A DNA stretch of 60,000 nt from Antedon mediterranea (lineage: Eukaryota > Echinodermata > Crinoidea > Comatulida > Antedonidae), in contig NC_092672.1 of the NCBI RefSeq assembly GCF_964355755.1, positions 6,698,001 to 6,758,000 on the forward strand, read 5' to 3'. Positions 1 through 12,300 of this stretch are shown piece by piece. The position numbers and the translations under genes were made by a program. The first letter of the stretch is position 1. Each line of letters begins with the position of its first letter. The notes under the pieces are model-generated. The model did not search any database. It saw nothing but the letters and a program-made list of their open reading frames with translations, and was not told the origin of the DNA.

Positions 1-620
1 TAAATAGCATACAGAATATATAGAGTCATTATTATTCAACTCACGAGAATGAGTAAGTTTTATTGTTTCTGGATGGTTACGTGTGCATATTTTAACGAAA
101 ATATTATTTATTTGCATTAAAAAGCAGTTTCGGGTAAATTTCGTTGTTTATTATTTTAAATCAGTTCAGACATTGTGTTTTCTCTCTTTATATCAATAAG
201 TGTATCAATAGACCTGGTACTTCATCTGTAATACCCCTACTTTCTTCTATACTGTTACATCAATCCACTCCATACAGAAATGTGAAAAAGGAAACTGTTT
301 TCTAAAAGATTGACACTTTCTTATTAGCCGATTTACTTTGCTTATCCAGGCACTTTTCAATAATTTAATACTTTTAAAAATGTTGAAGGCCCACTTATTT
401 AAACATTTTCAAAACTACGTATGGGAAATGAAATGAACAATACAGATTCAGATTCTCTTTTATTATCTAATATAATGGAAATTACAGTGCTCATATCTTG
501 GCTTGTAAATGTAATGGGAAAAAGGAACATATACACATTCTTAAAATTTAAAACACAGTTTTTTTAAATATCATAATTATTTTAAAATGTGTAAATAATA
601 AGTGAAATCAGTGCAAAGAT

Positions 621-682
621 TATACCGGGTAGTCATTATAGTCCATGATTAAGAGATTAGCATTATTTTCGCACCCGGTATA
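621..682. repeat. Short inverted repeat, 10-bp perfect arms
   Basis: Arms tataccgggt (621-630) and acccggtata (673-682) are exact reverse complements around a 42-bp spacer. This could be the remnant of a small inverted-repeat element; no second copy was noticed. Confidence 0.5.
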
Positions 683-2523
683 TGTTGAGACCTCTTTAAT
701 TATTTAATTACGAGAAGAAACTTTCAGATCGATATCAGCCTACGGATATTTCAGATAATGGCATCAACGCCCACTGGTACAGTCAGTTGTTGAATAATAA
801 CTACAAAGCGTGTAATGTATTGTCAAAATAACAAACTGATTCTCATACGGTGTCATGTCTAATAACAAAACACTGCTTTATGCAAATGAGGTAACATGTC
901 CATCTATTAACGCGTGTCAGTGTTACAAGTCAAACACCTGTATTATTACTAGTATTAACTTAGGCTAACCTAACCCTCTATATAATCTCTTACTATTTAA
1001 AGTGAGTTTTGCAGAAAAGCGTTTACAACGTTTGAAAAAAGTGGCAATCTCAGGAAGCACAAACAGTAACCAATATGAGAGAAAAGTTGGACGGTCAGCA
1101 GACAATATATTCCGTGTCACTTATAGGCATGATCCCGTTCGAGACGCGGGTATAAAATTGCTAGGCCAGATTAAAAAAAGTCTTAAACCTATGTGAGATT
1201 AGGGTCTTAACTATTTTAGGAGGCACAGAGTAGCTGACATAAAACTAGAATTATTTTATTCTTTAATAAGGGTGATCTTACTTTTCGAGAAGCATGGACA
1301 ATACACCTTTCTGATGTAATTGTAATTCAGGACAGGTTAAATAGTTAGCTTACAAGTATTGCTAATAACGATGAACTTTTCTGACCATTTAATAATAATA
1401 TCATCAACATTTCAGACAAAATATTAGGTTTTAATACTAGCTAAAACAAAGCAAACGCATGCTTATATATGAAAGTGGAACAGGTTAGGTAAACTTGATG
1501 AAGTCTAGAGAGTGATCACTTGTAAAGGTTGAAATTGAACATGCCTTTGAGCTTAAAGACTTGAATTCAAGCAAAGGAAATGAAGCTTTTCTATTATCAT
1601 GTGTGCTGTAATGTTAAAAGATGAGACTCCAATAGATCGTTCGAATCTTTGAATCACAACATCTATGCCCTTTAAAATGTTTAAGAAAGATTGTCTTACA
1701 GTTAGGGCTTGCTCGCTAAAAGTGCCACTTGAAAATTCTTCGGAGTTTCTATTTAAAAAAAAATTAATCATGAAGTATCATAATAGTTATTAATTTTCAC
1801 CAAAAATGAGTCGAAAAAAAATGATTTAACTGAAATACAGACGTTTTTTGGTTCAAAAAATATCTTTGACTTCCAGTTAAAGTTTTCTATCAAAACATAT
1901 CTCATAATGCAACGCGCTTGTTTGGCTACTCTGTATGCATAATCATACAACTTCCTCACGATCTTTGTGAGAACACCTTCTCATCCGTGACGAGTTGTAA
2001 ACAATCCTAATTAATCAATGTTGGTGAAAACCAATCATCAAAATCTGATTGAGGGCCTTATACTAGTCAACCAGTTTTTTCAGCACTTGTTGTTTCTATC
2101 TGTTTGGGGCTTGCTCGCTATAGGCTACAATTGCCAATTATTTATTCATTCGACGTTTCCTCCTGAGTTTAGACCTCTTCAATTTTTAAAAATAAATTCA
2201 ATCGGAGTATATGTTTTTATTAATTTATTTTCTATATTGAGAGATACTTAGAGATAAATATTGATTTGATCTTACAACATTCTGTGTAAATATTAATAAT
2301 ATCGCATAGGCCTACATGTACTGTTGTGACACACGTGCACACTTTGAATCTCCCACAAGCAAGTTTCATATATCTGGTTAAGGGTTTTATCCTCAACCAG
2401 TTTTTCCGCATGTGTTGTTCGTTTCTTTTTGTAAACGTTTTATTACATCTAGGTCAGTGTTTTGTATAATATGTTCAATTACTTTTACAAACAAAACTGT
2501 CAGTGATTAAAACCTTCAATATG

Positions 2524-2632
2524 TTAAGGCTACGCATGGTTTCCACTATAGGAAAGAAACGTGAATTGACCAATCCAAATCTATGGATTATTCAAAATGT
2601 CGCATGTGATTGGTCAATTCGATTGCATTGTA
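2524..2632. mobile_element. Element A fragment (palindromic MITE), diverged
   Basis: Starts with a 'ggtttccacta' TIR-like segment and has the inner mirror pair 'gaattgaccaat' ... 'gattggtcaattc' typical of element A (see 7819-8000). The right terminus is lost after about 2630. Confidence 0.6.
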
Positions 2633-3161
2633 TCCCAATCAACATTTAATGGATTTTACGTAAATTTTGTCATAATATTTTATACATTATTATATTGATT
2701 TTTAACATTTTTAGTGAATAATTATATACAAAAAATATTTTATTGGATTTGGTAAACATTAATATATTGATCTTTGTAGTAAATCACACATATAGTCGTA
2801 TAGAGAACAAGATAATTTTGTGTTTGTGGCTAAGGTAAAAATGAAAATGAAGTTTCAACAGAATAGTTGCATCATGTTAAAATACAATATTGAACCAGAA
2901 GCGCATTGAGAGCCTGCTTATATGCGCTATATAAGAACAGACTATTATTATTATTATTTATCAAATTAACAAAGTGTTCCATTAAAAGTCTTTTCCATTA
3001 GGGTTTGGCGGTGGTGGTAAAAATATGTTGCTTTTTGTTTGTTTTACAGAAAAATGTCCACATAGAGTGTCCCGAACAAGGGTTCTATACTGTTATTAAA
3101 TATAGGTAAAGACAGACTATATTTAAAGAAGGTGACCAACATATTTCATTTTTTTTTCTAG

Positions 3162-3345
3162 TTATGTGATAGTTTGGAACCACGGATATCAAGATATAGA
3201 AATGGTAGAAGGCACTGCTACAGCAAAAGTTAAAGGAATATCTTTTACAAATATTACAAATGCTCCAGATTTAGCGATACCAATAGAGAAAACGGAACCA
3301 TACAACCGAGTTTGGGATGTTTCTGATTATGTAATACCTCCACAG
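3162..3345 (+). CDS. P2RX4: P2X exon 2: end of TM1 and start of ectodomain
   Basis: Preceded by a T-rich tract and 'ctag' acceptor; enters one base into the exon (intron phase 2) and ends in phase 0 at the Gln of DYVIPPQ before gtaatc. It encodes 61 residues starting YVIVWNHGYQ, the conserved end of TM1 (compare YVIGW..EKGYQ in vertebrates), then KVKGISFTN with the two ATP-contact lysines, and VWDVSDYVIPPQ, nearly invariant in P2X proteins. The region between TNIT and VWDV is about ten residues longer than in vertebrate P2X4; this extra stretch is PDLAIPIEKTEP-like. One N-glycosylation sequon (NIT) is present. Confidence 0.95.
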
Positions 3346-6300
3346 GTAATCGCAGCCTTTATTTGGTTTATATAGTATAGACATAGAGATTCTAATATAG
3401 ATAATTATACAATTTAATTGGATACATTTAAGTTTAGCTATAGCATTGTTTGTCTATTTTTTATATTGTACCAAAGCCTTCTATTGGGTACATTCACCTT
3501 ACAAAAGTAGTAATAGGCCAAAATACAGAACAAACTATGGAATTAAGAAACCATTGAAATTAATATTGAGGTTGTATTTTTGGGCGATAACTGACAAAAT
3601 ATAAATAATTTGAGTTAATGACGATTTACTCTTACATCCTAACAAAGGAACCGTTCAAAAGTTTAATGTCAGATCCCATTATTTCTATATTCGCACGAGA
3701 AGTAGAATTTCTTTTATACAAAATACAAACTATAGGCCTAAGCTGTGTTTTAGTGATAAAATAGTTTGGTTTTAGATTGGGGTCCCCTTGATTGTCAGCA
3801 TATGCTGTTTAGGGTTACCCTCACTAAATAAGGTTTAATAATAATAAAAAAATAATAGAAAATTATAAAATAATCAAAGACATAGCGATTCTTTGCAGTA
3901 GAAACAGAATAATGTAGGCTATCCTATTTTACCTGCAACGCTTTCCATGTATAAAATCATAACAAAAGGTAAAGTGACACTATATCTAATATTATAACAC
4001 TAACTTTTAAAATAAAGACTAAAATCTACTAAAATAGCCATTGAATATGGATTATTCGTTATTCATCGCAATGTGAATAATTCATTTATTGTTTGCAACG
4101 AACATGCATCATTTTCTGACTTGTGAATTTTAAATTTAACTTTTTGACAAATGACATATTTGCTGATGCAAGTTGCGTATAACTTTATTGCATATCTAAA
4201 CATCACTAAGCAACTCATAAATTTACATAAATCTTAACAGCATCTGACCATTAGGTTCCACAATCTCCTAAGTTTCTAAAAACATGGAAAGGCGCACATT
4301 ATGCTTGATTAATCACAAGCAGTAAAAAGCCTACACTCTAGTTGATCTACGCTTCATGATTTCAAATAAAGTCACGTAAAGTTCCTTCAAACGTTTCTAA
4401 AACGTTCGTCACTTGTTCATATTAGCCGAAAGTGTACATATATAACTGTAAAATATTACTTCATATTGGATATGTAGTCTGCAAATTATTTGGCGCCATT
4501 CTGACATGTAATATTAGTCCTTTTACTTCCCCCTAAGTTAACAAAACGAACCACTTATGTTTTGAGGGATTAGTTCACCGGAATAACCAAGACGAAACTA
4601 TTATTAATGACGAAAAGAAGTAGGAGAATTTCATTTTCTGAAATCACCGATTGCAAAAAAGTGACATTTAATACAATCGAATACGTGTACAAAGCGATGA
4701 TTTAATAATAAAAAAAAAACTATAAAGGATATTCTAATTGATTTTTTTTAAAGGATGTAAAGTTATTTAAAAAATGCGTATCGTTCCTTGATTAAAACGA
4801 CTCTCCTAGTAAATCGTCTTTGTGGTTTCAATTCTAAAGAGCTTATATGTTTTGTATTGCACTGATGATTATTAACAGTAATCTACTTTGATTTCAGTAA
4901 AAGCAGGTTTAAAACATTTTTGAAAAAGACAATCCGGTTTGGTATACATTAGAAAATGACTACTTTCCCTTTTGCATGTTAACAAATACCGTTATAACCA
5001 AATACAGTATTTTACATGTTTAAAGAGTATTATATTGTTCTTTTAATGTACAACTCATTATAATTATTTTCTTGTTTATATACCGTACTGATTTTAAGAG
5101 TGTCGGTGGTTTTTTAATAATGTATTTACTGTTTTATAGGCGGAAGGTTAGGAATACCATTAAACAAATGTTGATATTATTCTGATTGTTATTGTTGTTT
5201 TTACTAGTCACGCTATTATATTTGTTACCACCTGTTGAAATGCACAGACACACTTTAAATAGTTACTTATATTTGTGTATCTGTTTGTATAAAAAAATGT
5301 TTTCTTAAAAGCATAATCACATCAATTATAAGGCTTGTTTTATTTCAATTCAGCACAATAACTTACAAAAGTATCACTTTTTCAAAAGAAAAAACTCAAT
5401 TGCACGAATTATTTATTGTTATTAAAATTTGTTGACGAAATTTCTTATAATTCTACTATTTTATTACCTGATCGCAAGCACGAATATCTGTTTGTAGCCA
5501 AAACTAAATTTACTGAAGGTGCTTTTCTTATTCTCGATTGAAGAAAGTAATTTTCAAATTGGACAGAGTGTTGCATAATTCAAGAGCGATTTGCATCTGA
5601 AACCAACTTGATTTATGGATTCCTAAAATGTGACAATTAGAAGCGACATAAATGAATAACTGTAAAACCTAGATGCGTCGACAATCTGTTATGTGTCTCT
5701 GGCCGACTCATAAAAAAACTATATAGCCCATGTCGTGTATTATACTAACTAAAATTTGATTGTTGAAGGAGTGCGTTCAAATCTCTGCGAGCAATTAAGC
5801 CAATATTAAGCAATATTTCAAAAATATTTTCCTCTTTTCTTACATTTTGTACAACAGAATGATGACACTGCGGTTTGTCTGACGCCAAACAAATGAAACA
5901 ATTGTCAAAATCTAACTGCACACTGAAACCTTTTATGAATAAACTACATCAAATAAACGTTAAATTTAATCATAAAATACCGGGCCTAGACAATTTGTCT
6001 GGAGAAACCTCTTGGATGTATCTGTACCCTTCTAAGTTAACCGAACACGCGACTATATACATATACTAACCTAGTATGCAAATTAGATGCAAATTGTACT
6101 CAACATGCACCAAAGAATATTATTCATGGAATATATTACGAAAATAAAATTATTAAAAATAATCAATAGGCTACTATCAGAAATAAACGTGTTTCTTCTT
6201 CTTTTTCTTCTTATTACTATTATTCGTATACTATCTTTAATTGCACTTGTATTACGTAATGAATGCTATGTCGTCGTGTCGAAATCAACTAATAACAGAT

Positions 6301-9300
6301 ACGGGTAGTATATAACACTAAGTAAACGTCTTATGTTCTTTATGCATTCTTGTTCCAGCAGCAAACTGATGCTTTCTTCATTATGAGTAACATGGTCATC
6401 ACACCAGATCAAACACAAACATTCTGCGGTGATGTAAGTATAACGAGTCAAACAATATGGTGCTTCCGACATTGCGACCGTCGGGGCCTACGATTCAGTG
6501 ACGTTACTGGGATTTCTGTTCAATATGCGGCATTTTGGGCCAAGCTTACCCAGGACCACCCGGACCTACGCACATTGCCTCTACAATGACGTCATTTACA
6601 GGTCTTGACCGTCGCAAAACCGGAGGCTCCGTAGGTAAAACTTAACTGACTTCATTGAAGTCATTTTTTGGTTCACATATTTTATGCTGACGGAGCTTAA
6701 CAATACTGGTATGACGTTGATTATATTCTCCATCATACACTGATAATTCACCTAAAGCGGAAGACTTTGCAGGTAAAAACACCAGATCGTATCAAAATGC
6801 AGAGGTATGTAGGCCATTAAATTATCTATAAACTACTACAAAATGCTAACATACGGTATCCTGTTGCTTATAAGTTGGTCCAGATACTGTGTTCTTGGTA
6901 GATTTATGCATGGGATTAATATAGAATATTACTAATATGGAATAATTACGGAAATCGTTGAAAATATCGGTTTCAAAATATTTGTTTTTGTCCACACAAT
7001 CAATATCATGTATATTATTATATATTATTATGTTAATTGTTTAAATCATGGATAAGTACGAATTTCTCCGTTTGTAATTAATTCTTAATTATCGAATTCA
7101 ATGAAGATTAGGAAAATTTACCGAAATATAAGAACATTTACCGAATCAAAAGTGATATTTACCGAGATGTAAGGACATTTACCGAATAGCACACCGGAAT
7201 TATTATTGGTAGTTCATCCTTCTAGTGATATTTACCGAATCACAAGTGACATTTACCGAATCACATGTAACATTTACCGAATCACAAGTGACATTTACTG
7301 AATCACATGTGATATTTACCGAATCACAATTGACATTTACCGAATCACAAGTGACATTTACCGAATCACAAGTGACATTTACCGAATCACATGTGACTTT
7401 TACCGAATCACATGTGACATTTCCCGAATAGCATACTGTGATTATTATTGGCAGTTCATCCTATCTTGTGCAACTTCTAGATTTTCCTAATGATAGCTTG
7501 ATTTATCAAATAATAGAATAATTGACCACTTATAGGTGTTGAATTACATTTAATTACCAACAACCGACTGTGCTTGACACTCAAGATGGCTTCCATATTT
7601 AGAAATGATTCAGTCATGAAAGTTAGACATCTATATACTTTTATTTCAACACGCGGTCTATACTTTCACTCAGACTTAACATTGTAAGGCTTGAATGTAT
7701 ATCGTCATCAGCGGATGCCGTCAAAGCTTGGTTCCCACTAGAGACGCAACGCAAGCGAGTTGACCAATGACAAGCGACTGTTCGAATAATGCATTGCATG
7801 TGATTGGTCAAATCACTAAAGCGTGGTTCCCACTAGCGACGCAACACAAGGACGTAACGGCAACGCAAGTGAATTGACCAATCACAAGCGATGGCTTATT
7901 CGCTTGTGATTGCTAACTGTCTATAACTTCGCTTGTCATTAGTTAAAACGCTTGCGTTGCGTTTACGTCCTTGCGTTACGTTCTAGTGGAAACCAAGCTT
8001 TACGTTGCGTTACGTCCTTGCGTTGCGTCTCTAGTGAGAACCAAGATTTAAGCTTTAAGCTTGGTTCCCACACGCAACGCAAAGACGTAGACGCAACGCA
8101 AAGACGTAGACGCAACGCAAGCGAGTTGATCAATGAAAAACAACATTAGAGTAATCCATCGCGTTGCGTTCTAGTGGAAACCAATCATAATCATTACGTA
8201 ACTAATGTAATTAATGTGAAAAATGTATTCACTTCTTCGGCATAATAACGTATCGTATCTGGTACACAATGCTTGGTTGCCACTAGGACGAACGTTAGGG
8301 CAACGCAAGCAAATTGACCAATGGCAATCGACAGTTCGGATAATCCATGTGTTTCGTTTATTTGCGTTGAGACCTATGTGGGAAACAAGCGTATGCTTTT
8401 GCCGTGGAACAGCCGAAATCGGTCAAAATTATATTACATCATAAATTCTCATAGATAAATCTAACTGGATGTAAAAAATAGTGTCTATAATTATGATATT
8501 GATTAAGTCCTGGATGCTAAGTACAAACAACATCAATAATGAATAAATCTCGGTATAAACATTTATCTTCCAGAAAAAAATCCTTACAAGCAAGGAAATA
8601 TTCAACTATTATTATCTATTTATTCTAATATTAGGCCAACATATTATCGTTTAGATTTTAACTAATTTATCGTATTTTTAACCTATGGGTTATGCCATTT
8701 CTAAAGTTATGTTTTACTACGTTCCCTTCCGAATTAATTGTATAAACGTTTAACTAAAAGTATTATATTATTTAGTATATTTTTTATATTATTTTAAAAG
8801 TACTTTTACTCTTTATTTTCTTTCTGAAACACACATTTCTCTCTATAATTACCTCACGGCATTGATCCAAAAATGAAACAATTCACAACTGTTAATTTCT
8901 AAACAAAAATACACAAGCGTGTAATAGTTGAATCATGGACATTGTTTGCCTCCATTAATTTATCTATTAAGGTATAACAACAGCAGTAAGCTGAAACGGT
9001 TCGCAAATAACAAAGAAGAAATACAACTGAATTTACATATTTGCGAATTACCAGATTTGTTCTAAGTAAGCGGTTGTGAATTTCCTTTACCTTTCAGTAC
9101 AGAATCTGCAAGAATCCAGCCTCGTGCATTTTTGCGATCATTTAAAATATTTAAAAATGTCTATCAGACTTATATCATATCTCTACATTTTGAATAAAGG
9201 ATAAAAATAAAGAATATGTAAAAGCCAACCTACATATTTATAGTTGAAACAGAATGCGAATATGGATATAGAACATTTGTTCGTTGAATTTGCCCGTTAG

Positions 9301-12300
9301 ACATATACTTGTGTGGCTTATGAGCCATAACATCATGCTGAATATGAAAAGAAATTTAATGAAATATATTACTTTACTAATCCTAGTAAATATTTATTTT
9401 CTATTACGTGAAGCTAGACTATGTAGAGATAATAAATCTATCAACAGCTTAGAGCCTTCTCAATTTTGCATGTGATGACATTTATTCAACCCTTGCATGT
9501 AAATTATCGATTGTGAAGATTGCATACTAATTGAATATTAGGCCTATATTAAAACAGATTATATTAAAGGTTATGAATCAAATGATGAGAACACTAAAAG
9601 TAAAACGACAGATAAATTAAGTAAAAATAAGACACAAACAATTTACGAAAAAAAAAATCACTATCGTCAACAAAATGTTTTTCCCTTGGTTTTGTTTCAG
9701 AAAAAAAAATACGGTTGTTTGTTTTATAGTTGATACATCACATTAACAATGGTTTTACCTTTTAGTAAACTTCGTAAATGTTTTGTATTAGTATTAATTT
9801 ACAGTAATCGCCTTATAAACCATTGGTACCAAAATGGTAGTACTAATAAGTACGATAACAGAATAATAACTAACGTTTACGTAGATGATTTTGACATTTG
9901 AGACGTTGATCGATATCCGACGGCTCATAAGCCTTGATTGTGCCCGTACGTCGAGCTATTGACAAGTACGCTTACTATAAATTGCAATATATTGCCATCA
10001 AAGGTACTTTCCAGATATAATCAAGGAACTTTAATCTCTAGCGAGTCAATACAACACCATGCCTTCACACGTCAATATTACTACTTTGTCAAACAGTTAG
10101 AAATCTAAAGCAGGTACTCTTACCTGTAATAATCAATATGATAACTGAATGACCTACGCTTTCATGCGTTACAATATCAGACGTAAAGTTAGCGATCGTG
10201 AGATATTCGACAGATTTAAAGCGTCAACTCATCACACTACGTCACAAAGATGTCTACAATAACGCATGTGCAACTTCGCGGAATATGGTTTTGTAAGTGA
10301 TGGATGTCGAGATATGCGACAGATTTAAATTGTCATCACAGACGTCACAAAGATGTCTGCGATGACAACTCATGTGCATTTTTGTGGAAATACGCATGGT
10401 ACAGTATACCGCGCGTATATAGCCACTTCAATCCAAACTGCGTCTTTAGGGCAATTTGAAACGGAGTATCATAAATCACATGTCAATTTACTGTGATAAC
10501 GAATGTGCAGCTATGTAGAATACTGTTCGGTAAGTATACGTGAAGCGAGTAGACAGCCATTTCAGTTCAACCTGCGTCTTTAGTGCAGTTTGAAACGGAG
10601 CAATTTAGTATCATAAATCACATGTCAATGTACTGTGACAATGCATGTCATGCTATGCGGGATACGCTAAAAAAATGATAAAGTGTTGGAAATCGTGCGT
10701 ATACAACCATTTCATGAACTCGCGGACGATTGTCTTAAGTTTTATTTGAAAACCGAGTAGGTTACTTTAGTATTAAGCTATAATGTAAAAATATATAAAT
10801 AAAAGAAAAACAATGCCACTAAAAAAGAAATCTTAAATAACGTACAATACAAAGTCGATGTAATATAGGTCGAACGAAAAAAGTTCAATTTTTGAAGACG
10901 ATGGAATTACACACAATTTCTAAAATAACTTATTCTTCTAAGATTATTATTTGAGAAAACATACATTTGATACCTTTTGAAACTATTCTTTTGTAAAGTA
11001 AAACAAAAGCAAATATGCAAAATACGGATTCAATTCTTTTGTAAAAGAAAGATATGAATATGCAGAACACTGATTACGATTTACTGTCATAATCAATAAA
11101 CGTCAGAGCCAGCCATCATTGTGAGTTATCAACGTCATCATAATCATTATTATATCAATTATCATTCGTTATTAAAAGTATATTACGATATTAAAAATAG
11201 AAATCAGTATTACAGTTATTTTAAGCATTTATATATTATAATTACGAAAGAGAAATAATTATCAAATGTCACTTAATATTGAGTGAAATCCTATTAAACG
11301 TAAGGAGAACAGTTATTCGTAATATATTGGCAGAATTGATTAAAAACAACTGACAGAGAACGTAAACCGAGACAAAATAAAGGAAATTGACATTCGCGTT
11401 ACGCCAGGGGGCGCTTTAGTACGTTATGAGAAATATGATATATAGGCCTGACGAGTATTTCCCTTCGGGGATTCGTGATCCTGGATGGTATATTCTCTAC
11501 CTAGCCCATCTTCGCCCCGGGGTATTGGCGTCATGGGATCCTAATACAAGAAACACGCTGATATTTTCTGCAAAGAAATTAGTGCACAGATATGTGTGTT
11601 TTACTCGTCTTTATCTCAACTCTTATGTGAAAAGTGTAATATAGATGGATAGATAGACACCTAGATGTAAGGGCACATATACTATCATTGTATTCTCTCA
11701 GTGTGTCTAATCATATTTTACATCGTTTTTACCTTACCAAGATACCGTACGATAAGGTACATTACATTGTGTGTTGAACTGACTACAACTAAATTAACTT
11801 ACATCTACAGTTTTTTTTCAAATATTTCTCCATTGTGGAGCTAAAAAATTGCAATAACCCCAAAATGGTTCTATACTGGTTTTCTCCAGGACATTTGCCC
11901 ACCCCCTCTAGACACGATAGAATTTTATTTCAGAAAGTATGCTTAATAAGTTAATGTAGTCATGTGAACGCATGCTCACATCTCACATTAAAGCTCTGTC
12001 CAAACTAGGACAAGATATGCCACCATGTATGGGCATATCGATTTCCTGGTCAAATGAACTGTGATATCCCGGACAAAGCCCAGAGCGTCAGTTTGTAAGA
12101 TAATTACTAAATATTAATGATTATAATTACAATTTATAACGTTCGTTATGCTAATATATGTATTTCTAAGAACAACTGAAGGCGATTTCGGTTGGTAATT
12201 AAATACATAATCCTTCGTTCATTGAAAGGTGTAAATATGTTCTACTCATTCGGGAATATTGAAAGCTCTATACAATACCAAAACTATTATAATCATTTTG

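Larger units (their letters stand above)
1..3161. other. Probable P2X intron 1 or upstream DNA, no exon recognised
   Basis: AT-rich DNA before the first visible P2X exon. I looked for exon 1 (a YxTxK motif followed by a hydrophobic TM1 ending two bases into a codon before a GT) and did not find it. The stretch holds a short hairpin at 621-682, an element A fragment near 2524-2630, and a fragment at about 3046-3095 that resembles the 'gtgtcccaaa...ggttcta' repeat seen again near 12.4 and 32.7 kb. Open frames at 1002-1196, 1553-1959 (minus) and 2018-2251 show no codon structure or motif that I can support as genes. Confidence 0.6.

Noticed and set aside
1553-1959. Two adjacent minus-strand frames as a gene
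   Set aside because: No motif, start context or splice sites linking them.
2018-2251. P2X exon 1 with TM1
   Set aside because: Hydrophobic, but lacks the YxTxK motif and a donor in the right phase for exon 2.
7225-7431. 68-codon frame FTESQVT as a protein
   Set aside because: It is the reading of a 21-bp minisatellite inside a P2X intron, with no splice or start evidence.
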